Source: Ceraceosorus guamensis (taxonomy: Eukaryota > Basidiomycota > Exobasidiomycetes > Ceraceosorales > Ceraceosoraceae). From it: a stretch of 64,000 nucleotides of DNA. The stretch is from the NCBI RefSeq assembly GCF_003144195.1, contig NW_020290051.1:58974-122973 (forward strand), read 5' to 3'. The notes under the pieces are model-generated. The model was not told the origin of the DNA. It ran no database searches and saw nothing but the letters and a program-made list of their open reading frames with translations. Positions 10,817 to 22,596 of this stretch are shown here, piece by piece (position 1 is the first letter of the stretch; each line of letters begins with the position of its first letter). A program made the translations under genes and the position numbers.

Positions 10817-11952
10817 GGTCATCGGATGCCCTACCTGTTTTAAACAGCGACGTCGTAGTGTGAGTTCGATTTCCGGCCCTTTCTCTTCCTCTTTTTCGCA
10901 TCCAATTTTCTCATCTTTTCGTCTTCTGTTCACCGTTGTTGTCGGTAGCGCAACCCATCACCACTTTCTCCTCGGTCCCGCCGCTTGCCACGGCCTCGAC
11001 CGTCTGTCCGTCCACGTGTCAGCTCTGCGCCGACCTGGACATCCACGAAGCTATGCGAAAGAACGTATCGGCCATGCATCCTACAGCCACGCTTCGAGCC
11101 CGCATCTCTCGATGCGCGTTCCCCCTGCGTTTCTCATTCGAGTGGCTTTGGACAACGCCTAGGAGACTGCACTGGAGTCGATCGTCCCCTAGTCATCGTT
11201 CTCAAGGTCCAGCTCTCCTGCTTTGCTACGCCCGCGTCAACTTGCCGTTCCAGCTTCAACCTTTGATCAAAATTCCCACCGTCATAGTGGTGCGAAAGTC
11301 GACCAGCACCCATTTTTTTCCCGAACGGTTCAAACTCGATTTTCCATATCTGTTAGTCTCCGCTTCATTTTGACAGCACTCGCCCGCGACGCGTAATTGC
11401 GTCGGGCAGTGTTGGGCGTTGAGCATGTTGGATCGAGAACCGTTCACCCATCCTTGCAACCCCCACATACGAACCTACTTCACTTTCTTTTCGTCGACTT
11501 TCACCTCAACCCACCCCCATGGCATCTTGATCAGAGCCCCTACTCCACCTTTTCAAATTTTGTAGTGCTTTGCTTGCTTGCATCGTCAAGTCATTCATCG
11601 AAGTCCCTCGTGCAAGCGCTCAAGCCTTTTCCCTGTTCACGAAAACCCCTTTTGTCATCCCATCAGACCTACGGTTGTTTCCCCTCTCAGATTCGTCGCT
11701 TGTCTCTCACTGAAATGCATCTGCATACAAAATTATTGAAATTGTTGAGCTAGCTATCTGGGACTCCACAATCGAGGTTCCTCTACAAAGCGTTGCGCCG
11801 CTCTCGGCGTCGAATATGATCACGGTTCGATTTGAAAGGCCAGGAAATGTCAGACGGAACAGATCCTCGGCTTGATACGCTCGCGAGCAGCGAGAAGGCT
11901 TGTGTTCCAAGAGTGGGGTACGCATGAAGCTCGGAGCTGCGGACATTTGCCC
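10817..11952. other. Intergenic, convergent 3' ends, pyrimidine-rich
   Basis: About 1.1 kb between the stops of the zinc-finger gene (+) and the methyltransferase gene (-). The plus strand is rich in C and T, notably at 10860-10930 and 11480-11700, as in long fungal 3' UTRs. Open frames here are low-complexity shadows. I see no gene, RNA or mobile element. Confidence 0.5.
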
Positions 11953-13401
11953 TTAGGTGGAAGAGGCAGGTCTGACGGCTCTGAATCTCAAGCGCACATT
12001 CATCAGAGTCCAGATGTCCTGTTCGGCATCGTAGCAGTCAGGTCTGAGCATCTCGATGACCTCGCGAAACAGCTCGTCCTGCTCTTGCTGCGTCGCAAGG
12101 GCGGACGTGAAAGGTTGTATGAAAGTCTACAGGACGTAGGAGGATGATCGAGTGGGGATGTGAAAGTCAATGCGTGGAATCAGCGCGAAGCGCGAGAGGG
12201 TTGTGGGGTAATGGATGCGCGTAAGCACTCACCTTTAACCAGCCTTCCAGACCTGTTGACTGAGGGAGTGGCGTGGGTCTTGGAACCAGCTCACATAGCT
12301 CCACCTTGAATCCTTCCTCTTCCAAAATTTTCTTGTAGCTCTGCAGAGTGGGAAAGTACCTGGCAGGGACCCGTGCAGCAAAGAACAAGCAGTACCGGCA
12401 TGTAAGAGAAAAGAGCAGCTCTAGCAAAAGCGGCAGAGATGTTTTGGCATGCGGAACAGCACGGCATGGAATGGCCTACTTACCATGGATCGTGCTGTTG
12501 CGCATCCAGACCTTTGTGCCGCAGGCAGGTATGGAGAGCACCCCGCACTCCTACGACGTTGAGGAATCCGCCCATCTCGGCGGCAAACATGCCGCCTGGC
12601 CGAAGAGACTTGTAGACGTTGGCAACCACTTTGCGCGGGTCATTCTTCATCCAGTGAAGCTGTAATTTGGCCATGAAATCTCAGTTCGGAAAAAAAGCTC
12701 GCGGATTTCTTTCTCTCGAATTGCGTTGTGATGTGACTCACCGCGGCATTGCTTTGACAAGCCGGGACAAGCCGGTGGTAAGAGACAAGACCGAGCAGGA
12801 TTCAGCCGCTGGGTGGAATGCAGAGCTCAAACTTTGCCAAACTTACCTGAACGCCTTGTCGAAGCGCCTGTTAGAGTCGGCGTCTAGCCACGTGTCTAGA
12901 TTGTGCGCGTCGATGACTTGATAAGTTGTGTTGCTCTTGACCAGATCGTCTGCTGCGTTCAGAGAGGTCTGAGCAGCATGAATCATCTTTGCACTCGCAT
13001 CAGTGCCCTCGATCCTTCCAGTCGAGCCGACCAGATGCGAGAGCCTCATGGTTAGTTGCCCATTGCCTGCAGGTCACAGATCCGCAGTGTGACCAGCTCT
13101 TTGTCAGTATGGATGCTCTGTGTGAGAATGGGGTGTCTTTGGCAACCACTTTGAGACGCACCACAGCCCACGTCTAAAATCTTTTCGCCAGGCTGAGCAT
13201 TGAGCAATTGCAGCACGGGTCTGACTGCTTCATCACCGTACACCTATATCGATGTTTGAGGTGCCGACGTTAGCGAAGGTCGATTGAAGCTCGCCGGAAC
13301 TGACTCACGAAAGCAGCGTTCTTGGCATAAGCTTCTGCATCGTCCGAACGGTGATACTCCGACGCAGCGGATGTGGGAAGAGTAGTAGTAGCAGCAGCCA
13401 T
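11953..13401 (-). CDS. Class I SAM-dependent methyltransferase
   Basis: Seven exons (13309-13401, 13162-13243, 12847-13066, 12742-12751, 12484-12659, 12233-12359, 11953-12126) give 293 residues with every phase matching. Motif I is ILDVGCGNGQLTMRLS (S-adenosylmethionine binding). GRIEGTDASAKMI follows as the acidic-loop motif, then YQVIDAHNLDTW, FDKAFSNAALHWMK and SLRPGGMFAAEMGG, the usual order of the methyltransferase-11/25 fold. The C-terminal part (LVPRPTPLPQS, then GWLK) resembles trans-aconitate methyltransferase-like fungal proteins. The substrate is not determined by sequence. The fourth exon is only ten bases, yet it is needed to complete the conserved SNAALHW motif. The gene is divergent from the J-domain gene at 14274 and probably shares regulatory DNA with it. 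Confidence 0.85.
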
Positions 13402-14273
13402 GTTTGGCACTGGTCCGGACTTGGATCAGGTAGAAGCAGCTGAAATGTGATTGGAAATTCAAAAGCTTTGTGGAGAGAGATGGAAATGACATGGCAAGTC
13501 ACGAATGCATGGGATGCTCCCTGTCGCGCCCTTTTATGCCCCTCTGTGCTCCTTTCGCCTGCAGTGACACTCTCGCAGTCGTGGTTCGCTTATGACTTGA
13601 TCGCTCTCGCTTTTGATCCCAAAATGCTTTACGTGTAGTTCAGCCCTGCCTGGTTCTCATCCACAATTGTGGAAAGCTGATTCGCATGAAAGGGAAGAGG
13701 GAAGCCTCTCGACGCAGGGCAAGTCTGTTATTGTTGTGACTTGTGAGTGTGAGTGCGTGCCGCGGTCGCTAGCGCAGGGAGCGGGACATATTATTCGGCG
13801 CTGCGCGGCCGAGCCGCGGCGTTGGCGGTCTGCGCTACCTCAGAGGGAGCGAGTCACGTGGACATAGCCAGCGAGCACACTCTTGACTTCTTCCCCGCCC
13901 ATGCACACGATTGAATCAAGAATGCAGGGCACGAAGCGTCGCGCAAGTGCGAAGCTTAGCGTCGACTATACACTCTGACTCAAGACTCACACCTAAACTC
14001 ACGATCAGACACATGGCCGGCGACCTCAACATCATCCTCCGAGTCAAAGCGAGTCTCGACCGACCAACACACGTTTTGCCTCACTTCAGGTTCAGTTGCT
14101 GCACGTCATCATCCCGTAAACTGTAAAGAAGCGTTGGCGAGCGCAAAGCCAGCCCATAATCATTGTTGCACGTCCACGGCCGGCCGAAGCTACCGCAAGC
14201 ATCCGAAACGTTCGGGAAGGAAGGCGACGCACTCTATTAATTTAGAGCATCACGATCTTGGACATCAGACGAT
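13402..14273. promoter_or_regulatory. Shared divergent promoter region
   Basis: Intergenic DNA between the methyltransferase (-) and the ERJ5-like gene (+). It holds a CACGTG palindrome at 13855-13860, a GTGAGTGTGAGTG run near 13743-13756, and GACTCAAGACTCAC and CTCACGATC motifs at about 13978-14006. No gene is visible. The regulatory role is inferred from position. Confidence 0.4.
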
Positions 14274-15601
14274 ATGCGCGTTTCTCTTTTGCTCTCGCTG
14301 CTGGCTGTATTGCTCCTGGCCAGCACTCAGCTGGTCTCTGCTCAGCGAGAGTGGTCCAAGGATGACATAGAGGTGAGTCTCGCTGCCAAAGGAGATCAAA
14401 GCTATCAGCTTTGACCCATCTCTCGATCTCTAACACGCCCATGCAACACTTCACGCCAATTCTCTAGATCTTTCAACTTCAGTCCGCGCTTGAGAAAGCT
14501 GAAGGGCCTGGTACAACTTTCTACTCGATCATGAACCTCACCAAGAGCGCTACCGCTGCTGCGATCAAAAAGAATTACAGGCTGAGAAGCATGGAGCTGC
14601 AGTGAGTGGAGAGAAATGGTACCGTGTATCCATGCCATTGTGTGGCAGGGAAGGGTCAGGAATGCATTGCCTAGCTTGACATGACAGGAGGTCAGGAGCT
14701 CGCGAGGTGCATCGCGACGTCACGTGGACGAGCTTGAGGATGTAGCAGCACCTCGAACAGTCTCACAGCGAGCTGCTCACACTCGCCATCCGTCGTGTCG
14801 TACACCTCACAGCCCAGACAAACATCCCGAAGATCCGAAAGCGAGCGAGAGGTTCAAGCGCTTGGGCTTGGTCAACAAAATTTTGCGAGATGAGCGAAGA
14901 GACAGGTACGACTACTTTCTCTCGTGAGTAAGAGTTTCAGCACGTCAGCGCAAGCATCATGCGCTTCCACTCACACTCTTGATGTACACGAATGCAGCCA
15001 TGGATTTCCGAAGTGGCGTAGCCAAGTAGGCGGACTTTCAGGCTTCTACTACTCTCGTTGGAGACCAGGACTGGCGTTTGCCATCGCTGTGGTCGTTCTG
15101 GTCACCTGCGTCTTGCAGCACATCATACAGCGCATCAACTACGAGCGCGACACGAAGCGTCTGGAGCTCTTGACCGAGCACGCAAAGCTTCAAGCATGGG
15201 GACCTTCGTTCCGATCCAAGCCCAACGGGGTCAGACCTGAGCGCAAAGTACGAGTACCTCTCCAAGTAGACCCTCTGCCGGCGTACAACGCCGATCCGAT
15301 CGAGGAAGAGAGGACCTTGAAGAAGCTCTTGGCGCGAGGTTTGCCCGAGGGTCCTAAAGTGGACATGAAGATTTCCGAAAGCGGACTTTGGTTGGGGGAT
15401 GGAGAAGGCAATTGGGAAGAGATTGGAACGCACAAGCTGGAGGTGCCTAGCGCGTCCACTTTGTGGCCTGTCAAGCTGCTTCGAAGAATCACGGGCCCTC
15501 CTTCGGGAGCCGGCAAGTCCGCGGAAAAGGCATACGATGAAGCTTCGGGTGCGGCTGTGGCCGTTTCGAAGAGTGGCAAGAAGAGCAGCAAGAAGGAGTA
15601 G
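14274..15601 (+). CDS. ERJ5: ER membrane J-domain protein (ERJ5-like)
   Basis: Four exons (14274-14372, 14468-14601, 14813-14923, 14998-15601) give 315 residues in phase. Residues 1-24 form a cleavable-type signal peptide (LLLSLLAVLLLASTQLVSAQ). A J domain follows: FYSIMNLTKSATAAAIKKNY, the HPD motif intact in ELHPDKHPED, then KRLGLVNKILRDERRDRYDY and HGFPKWR. A single membrane helix comes next (LAFAIAVVVLVTCVLQHIIQ), then a ~170-residue charged tail ending in a Lys/Ser-rich end. A lumenal J domain plus one helix is the layout of yeast Erj5, an Hsp70 (Kar2/BiP) co-chaperone for ER protein folding. The third-exon acceptor restores the HPD codons across the splice, which supports the model. Confidence 0.85.
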
Positions 15602-16018
15602 AGCAGCATCGAGACATGCATGACGTGGTGTCCTGGATGGCATATTGCGCGGACATCGCGCGTGTAGTCGAGCTTAGTATCGATGTCGTCCTTGTTGGAC
15701 ATGCAACAAAGGTCGTCTTGCAGGCATGCCAACACTCTTCATCCTCCTGGGTCGATCGTACGCCAATTTCAAAAGTCATCCAGAATGCCACGCACAGAAT
15801 TGATTTTCTTGAGAAGAAGCGAATCAGGAGGGCAGCGTGAGCGAGCGAGTGCGCAAGTGCTTTGCATACATATGAGCAGGAAGCAGAACCAGACGGGATG
15901 GGGAGCAGAACAGGAGTGTGATGAGCGGACACGACAGTGGAGAAGAGAAAGCTCGCTTCAAGAATGTTGGGCACATTCTCGAAGGTGCGTGCATGCGGAG
16001 TAGGAATGAAAGAGTCTC
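15602..16018. other. Intergenic, convergent 3' ends
   Basis: About 0.4 kb between the stops of the ERJ5-like gene (+) and the polytopic membrane-protein gene (-). I see nothing beyond expected 3' UTR sequence; the open frames here are shadows. Confidence 0.6.
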
Positions 16019-18703
16019 TTAAGAGTACCAAGGTCTGCAAGTGATGTGATCCCACTTTGGCAAGCCGCATGGGGAGGAAGCAGACGCTTCCCTCACTGCC
16101 CAACTTCCATCGTGAGCCTTGACAAGCTCGTACAACGGCTCCCCGCTCGGCAAACGAGAAGCGCCCGGATTGTCCACTGGTTTGTCGGGTGTGGCGCGCA
16201 GAAGCCACGCGAGGCAGGATGAGCTGCTTTCTTTGGTTTGGCAAAGGACGAGCGCGGGTCATCAAGGTCGCTCACCTCGTTTGAAGGAAGCGCTGTTCGC
16301 CTCGGCGTCGTAGCAGAGCTGTTTGGGGTGAAAAATAGGAGCGGTAAGACGCCTGAGCGCACGCAGGACAGGCAATGTGCGCAGGCTCATGCGCTGCGGA
16401 CTCGCTTGGTATCGTGCCGAATCTGGCTCGGCTGCAGGAGGTGGCATTTGCGCTGGTGCGTAGGAGGCGTGCGAGTCAGCATGCATCCACCAGAGACCAG
16501 GATGTTGTTTCGCATAGCATCGTGTGCTCACTCGAGTGAAAGGGCAAATTGACAGCCATCAAGACGAGAACGGCCAAGCTGCCAGCGCGTCCATCATCCA
16601 AAATATTGCAGATTTGTCAGCAATCGAGAAGAGAGAAGCGCGCGCACTCGAGGTGGGGAAGAAGAGACAATCTCAGCATCACTTTCGCCCGACTTACGCG
16701 ACAAATGTGATCCCAACACCCCAAAAGAATGCGGGGCTTTCAGCTGCTTGTCGAATGCTTCTCAACACGTCCCAATTGGGTGTTCCGAGTGCGAGCACGC
16801 CCCAACATGGTCCGAAGGGCCAGGACGTGGGATAAGCAGCAGATGCGTTCGTGTTGGAAAACCCTCCCCACCAGGTCGACTCTCTGGGTACCCAGTCCGA
16901 CCAACCAGCTTGCCAGACGTGCAAGGCGTGCACATCTCGAGATATGCGCCAAAGGAGGTGCCTGAGTGCGAGGCGAGGCAGATATGCGGTCAGCGGGCCG
17001 GAGGTGGCTTTGCACATCGACGCTTCGGTGGAACTTACACGAGCAGCAACAACGCGAGGAGCACCATATGAAGAACGATTCGCCATTCCACCAGACTTCG
17101 ATAGTGCGAAAGAAGAGCGCTGAGGAAGTGCGACCAAAGCCGGAGAGAGGTCAGCGAGATGTGGAAGTGTAGAGCAGTGACGAGGTAGCGGAATGCGATC
17201 GACGTCTAATCGACTGGTGTCGACACTCACAGGAGCAGACCCAGAGCTACGACTGCGATCATCATGGACGTTGCCACGAGGGGCAAGATGACGAGGCTTT
17301 TCCTGCTCGAGCAATCCGCCACTCCATCTTGCCAATCGTGCAGGACTAGTGTGCGTCGATGGCAATAGCGTCAGCCAAAGTCGAGCAAGCGAGCGAGCAT
17401 TGATGGCTTAGTGATACGAGGTGCTCAGCTCGACTCACAATCCGACAATTCTTCGGCAGCTACGGCTGCTACGATCAAAGCTGCCACATTGACCGCTCGC
17501 AAAAAGAGGGATCCGGCATCGATGTAACCGCCAGGCTGGGCTCTCCTGCAAATCAGACCTAGGCATTGCAAGAAGGAATCGATGAGGAGGGGAAGAGCGA
17601 TGAGAAGCTCAATGTGGCCTGCAAGGACATGATTCATGTCTGGCGTGTTGCTGGATGTCCATGCGCTGATTGACAGAGGGCAAGGCAAAAAGGTGTGAGA
17701 TGCATCAGCATCTCGTCAATGCCGGACAGGAAGGGGATGGACCCACCGTGTACCCATGGCGATAACCATCAACAAGCAGAACAGGGCCAGCGGAAACATG
17801 TTGATGAAGACTCTGTGGAAAAGAGAACGGCGATGGGAAATTTGAGATTTAGTGTTGGTGGTGCAAGAAATTTCGTGGCGTGCTAAGATGCTCACGTCCG
17901 ATTGAAACGACCAAAGACGACCAGCCTGTACAATGTGATCAGGAAGAGGATGATAAAGATGGCTGTGCGTTCCGCCTTGCACGGGTGAGCCAGCAGCGTT
18001 TGGGGAGTGCGCGGGCGAGCTAGACTGATACTGAAGCTGCATTGCCTTTCCACTCACCCAGGAAGATTAGAGATCTGCCAGTCCCTCGCCAAGACGATCA
18101 TGTCAGCTCCAGACTGGGGCGAGATAGCGCAACGCTGCGGCTCGATCGAGAATGAAGGAGCCGCCGCAAGGGAAATGAAACTCACGCTGCTAAATCTCTC
18201 GAAGAGCTGGGTATACCACCATACACCAATGTGACCCAAGCGACGATGCATGCGCAAGCGGCATACGCTGCCGAATCTTTCGGTTTACCATCCGTGACGA
18301 TGGGTGTGAAGGGGCTCGAGGTGGATGTAGGAAAAGGCGGAATAGCGTATGCCGTGGTGGTGGTAGCTGTGGCCGTGGGATTTGGCGAATACAATGTGTA
18401 CGTGTACGTCGGAGGTGCATAGCTCGAGGTGGGTGTGGATGTCGGTGTAGGAATAGAGGTGGGAGAGGAAGAGGGAATGGTGATCCATTGCGTCACTGTC
18501 GTCGCGCAGAGAGATGTGCTGCTCATGAACGTCGTCTCGTACGTCGTCAGCGTCAGCGTACCATTGGAACAAGTGTCTCCTTGACAGCGCTTCTCTGGCG
18601 CGCTTGTATTGTAACGTCCGGGTGGCATCGCTGCTGCCGTCGGACCTGGGCTTGGTAGAGGTGCTCGTGGAAGTAGTGCTCCTGCATACAAAGCGTCCGC
18701 CAT
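16019..18703 (-). CDS. Polytopic membrane protein with Ser/Thr-rich N-terminus
   Basis: Eleven exons (18186-18703, 18058-18074, 17896-17962, 17747-17812, 17439-17665, 17231-17345, 17039-17095, 16698-16961, 16532-16578, 16276-16452, 16019-16176) join into 570 residues with all phases consistent. Residues ~35-145 are Ser/Thr/Pro-rich with a CQGDTCSNGT Cys pair and N-glycosylation sites, like an extracellular mucin-type domain. About seven or eight hydrophobic helices follow, including YAACACIVAWVTLVYGG, LAIFIILFLITLYRLVVFG, MFPLALFCLLMVIAMG, HIELLIALPLLIDSFLQCL, ILPLVATSMMIAVVALGLLL and GVGITFVALAVLVLMAVNL. A ~90-residue tail ends the protein. The topology suggests a surface receptor or sensor, but I recognise no family (PalH/Rim21, RTA1 and known fungal GPCR motifs were not seen). 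Function unknown. Confidence 0.7.
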
Positions 18704-19633
18704 GGTGTGTTAAGAATCTCAATGTCTATGACAAAGCTAGGGTTGAGCGAAACGTCGAGCGCAGTTGGTGCTGTATAGCACACTGGTAACAAAGTGGCGC
18801 GAGAGGGCCTCCCAAGGGTAGGTGTGTAGAGGTCGGCTTTGCTTCGAATGGGGGGAAGAGATGTCATCCTCCACACAGGTACAGAGGTCAACAAGGAGAA
18901 GCGCATTCAACCATCGCGGAACGAGATAGCCAGGCAAGCGCACCACACCGCGCCCAGCTCCCGAGCGACCTTCAGTCTGATGCTGGTGATCAATCGATCG
19001 TGAATGCTCAAGTGCGTGTCGCGTTTGATTGATGTAGATGTTGCATGACCAACAACGCGCGCCCTTCATCGATCACCACCGCGGTCATCCATGTTTCACT
19101 CACACTTATCGAAAGCAATTAAGCGAGAGCAGTATATGTGCTATATACGTGTGCTATCAATTGATCAGCTGTGTGGCCTTGCATGGACTCCCACGTAAGT
19201 CGTGAGTGCGGAATCACGAATGAGCAGAACGCGTGCGGGCGCTCAAATTGCCTACGGTATACAGCATGTTTACGCAAGACAAGAAGACGTACCTGGGCCG
19301 TTATAGCTGAATTGGATATGTGCGCGTGGTGTGCGCCAGACCGACACTCATTGATCCATTGGCAAATTTGGGCGCAGCTACGCTTATATGTGCATGCAGC
19401 ATGTATGAAGCTGCTGGTTGCATGGTATTCTCGTCGCCCGGTCTGAGCGGCCTGTCGCGCGCTCTACCTCGTCTGCTCGAGCAAAGACGGGCGCAGACTC
19501 TTCCGTTAAGCTCAAGGTTGCTTGTTCTCGAAGAGGCAGAGAGAGGCAGAGAGAGGCAGAGAGGAGGCAGAGAGGAGACATTTCGGACGCCTTGCTTAAA
19601 GCTAGCCTTGATACGTTCAAGAGGCACGCAGCA
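18704..19633. other. Promoter of the membrane-protein gene and SDA1 3' region
   Basis: About 0.9 kb between two minus-strand genes. It contains alternating TATA-like sequence (TATATGTGCTATATACG, about 19132-19148), the recurrent GTGAGTGCGGAATCACGAATG motif near 19202-19222, GATCGTGAATGC near 18998, and a short tandem repeat listed separately. No open frame looks genic. Confidence 0.5.
19532..19577. repeat. Short tandem repeat, GAGGCAGAGA units
   Basis: About four and a half imperfect copies of the ten-base unit GAGGCAGAGA, purine-rich on the plus strand. It begins 44 bases beyond the 3' (low-coordinate) limit of the SDA1 coding sequence. It looks like a simple microsatellite. Confidence 0.8.
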
Positions 19634-22596
19634 TCACTTCATGCCTTTTCGCTTCTTCTGCGTTTCCACGTGCTGTTTCAGCTTCTTGCTCTTCTCCCTC
19701 AGACTAGTCTTTGCCTTATTTCTGACACTGAAGCTCTTGGCAATCATGTTGAAGTTCTTCCCCTTCTTAGCCTTTTGCTCATTCGTCGTTGAGCTATGTT
19801 TGGTCTTTTTGCCCTTCTTGCTTCCGAACTTTTCCCTTCCCTCTCTGCCCTCTGCGATGGAAGCCATCCTCTCCTCATAATCCGCCTTTCTCTTCTTTCG
19901 AGGCCCCAAGATGTCCATCTCCGACAACATCGTGTTGGTCGTGTCTACGGCACTGCCAGCGCTGCTCGCTTGCGTCGCAGTGCGCTTGGACGCCGCTTTG
20001 AGCTCCGCAATCTCCCGCTTTGCTGCTGCGGAACCCTTCTTGCCCGAAGCTGCCGCTTCTTCTGCAGCTTTGAGCCGCAGCTCTGCCAACTTGGCGAAAT
20101 CGGCGGGAGTCAAGATCTACAGTCGAGAGCAGCTCCAAACTCAATTAGCCCCGAACCACGCGAGGTACAAAGCTTTGAGTACTGGCACACTCACCCTTGT
20201 CGTCGCCAGCTTGGAAAATTGCTCTGCTTGCTCGGCCGCACTCTCTCTGGGCGCCACCTCGACATCATCCTGGTCGTCACCTTCTTCCGCATCAGAGTCA
20301 GTGCCCAAGTGTTCAGACTTGTCTGCTAGCTTTCTTCTTGCTGCTCTGGTCTTTTCTCTTCTCTCAGCAAGGCGCTCCTTGATGCTCTTACTTTCCTCCG
20401 CAGCACCTCCCTTGGTCTTATCGCTCTCATCTTCGGACCCACTAACGTCGAATGCGCCCTCGCCGTCCTCATCCGAGCTGACCGCGATCCATCCTCCCGA
20501 GTCATCAGAGTCGGAATCACTTTCAGCTTCCCAGCCCTCCCAAGCTTTCTTGTCGGCTTCTTCTAATTCAGCCTCGGTTAGTGGAACGGCAGCGGCTTCC
20601 TGTTCGGCGAGATGCTGCTCTAGCAGCTCGATGCCAGGGATACCTCGAGTTGTAGCATCCTCCTCTCCAAACATGCGCGCTTGCTTGCCACTAGCCAGGC
20701 TCAAAGCGCCGCTCTTTCCCCTTTCGGACCTGGGTAGAAGTGCAGGATTGACTTCTCGGTAGAAAAGAAGCAGGCCTCGACTAGCGGCTGATACACCCTT
20801 GTCTTTGCTCTTCTTGTACCCTATGAGATCCTGCAGCAAGTCGCTCTCAATCGCCTCGGGCTGTCTTCGGCACGTTTCTCTAATGGCATTGATGCCCGCC
20901 GCCACCACTTCTGGGCCAACGCCAGGATGGACAAAGCCGTCGGCAAGTTTGCGCAGGACAGGCGTTAGCGCATCCGGTGGAGTCTGCAAATGCACAGACT
21001 GGGCGAGTGAGACGAGAATCAAGGTGATGTAAAGCTGATGAGGATTCAAGTATCTGTCGAAAAAGTTTGTCGTAGAGTCAGCCCGATCTGAGAACAGCGC
21101 GTCGTCCAGCGGAACTCACTTGACAATGTAGCTGTAGAAGGGCAGCACCGAGAGTCGATGAGCTCCCATCACTCTGGCAAGTAATTGCATCATTCGAACT
21201 TTGAGTTCGATGTTGATTCTCTTGTCGCCTCTGCTCAAAGATTCGAAAAGCTTCTCTCCAAAGCCTTGCGGGTCATTGAGCATGTGCACAGCAGCAAGGT
21301 TTGCACGACCATCCCCTTCAGCTTTCTCGTCTCTGCCATCTTGGTGCTCTTTTCTCCTCCGTCTCGCAAGAGCAGCAGCAGCTCGAACCTTTTTGTCTCC
21401 TGATCTCGTCTTCTTGTTTACTTTGCGTGCATGCTGCATCTTCGAGACATCAGGGACGTTCGGTTCATCGTCGGACTCTTCCTCGCTGCCACCGTCTTCT
21501 GCGGAGTGCAAGTCACCTAAGAAGAAGCGCACAGCGGAGGATTGCACCTTTGGATGCGGATGGAAGCATGCCAATGCGAGCAGAGAGACTGTCTTTGCAT
21601 CGGTCCTGGAGCGCAAAGCACAAGAGCACATCTGCGTCAATGATGTGTGGTTCTGATCAGACATCTCGTTCTTGAGCGGATGCTCACCAGATTCCTTTCC
21701 TCCACAAATCTGCAGCAAGGCGCGTGGCCCAGAGCGCCTCACTCCTGCCTTTGGCCTCGGCCCCCTTCCGCCACACTTCGCTTGGAGCGTCCCGTGCGGG
21801 GATGCCACGCTCGATGACCGAGAATAGCAGACCCTGGACAACTCTGTTGTGTCGGTGGTTGATGGCCTTTTTGTTTTGCGCTTTGATATCTGCCAAGATG
21901 GTTGTTTGCAGTAACGACCTGAAAGTTGCAGACGTTGTCTGTGAGAGAAGAGGGAAGAGAGTACGTAGCAGACTACAAGCGCACGGCGGTCAAGGCGTGC
22001 TGAAGCGGGACAGGAGGGCAAAGACCGGCTGGACTCACTGCTCCGAAGTGATGACGTCCCTATTACGTAGCAGTACCAGAGCGCGAACGGCGGAATGCCG
22101 CACGTCAGCACCAAGCTTGGAATGGTGGTTCAACAAGAGCTCCGATAGGTCGCTTGGGAAGTTTCTTGTCACCTCAGGAAAGGACGGGGCAAGCTGATCC
22201 CAAAGCAAATTGCAGACGTTAGGCAACGTATGTACCGGTAGTACACCTAGCAAAGATCCACCTCACCTGAGTGATGAAACCAATGAGAGCGCAAAAGGTG
22301 TCTTCCTGTTCTTTGCCGATCTTCGCCCCGCTCATCGCCCCGCCCTCGCCCAGATTCGCCGCATACAACATCCTCATGCTCTGATAGTGATTCCATTGCG
22401 CTCCGAACTCGTCCGCATATGCCGTCGGACTGCGCTTCACCAGATTCTGCAGAGCTGGCAGATTCGCAACGTTGAGCAAGCCACGAGCTTTGGAGGAATG
22501 GGCCAGCGCGACGACACCTGCGGTAGAGTGTGCTTCGGACCAGTCCGGTAGTGCATGAGGCGATCTGGAGGATGGCTGCATCGCCTTGCGCACCAT
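19634..22596 (-). CDS. SDA1: SDA1, 60S ribosome biogenesis and export factor
   Basis: Six exons (22267-22596, 22039-22193, 21688-21918, 21120-21605, 20195-21053, 19634-20116) give 847 residues in phase. Family signatures are clear: NLPALQNLVKRSPTAYADEF at the N-terminus, FITQLAPSFPEVTRNFPSDL, WTDAKTVSLLALACFHPHPK, YLNPHQLYITLILVSLAQ, GYKKSKDKGVSAASRGL, FYREVNPALLPR and ILTPADFAKL near the end. SDA1 is a nucle(ol)ar protein needed for 60S subunit maturation and export. The acidic Asp/Glu/Ser segment before the last exon and the Lys-rich C-terminus are typical. The second intron end (acceptor next to CTTGCC) was chosen because it restores the conserved FITQ-LAPSF junction and has a CCTAAC-like branch site. 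The gene is divergent from BIO2. Confidence 0.93.

Noticed and set aside
22194-22266. Coding sequence CNLLWDQ inside SDA1
   Set aside because: The frame looked open, but no acceptor fits it. Using the acceptor next to CTTGCC removes it as intron (with a CCTAAC branch-like site) and restores the conserved FITQ-LAPSF block.
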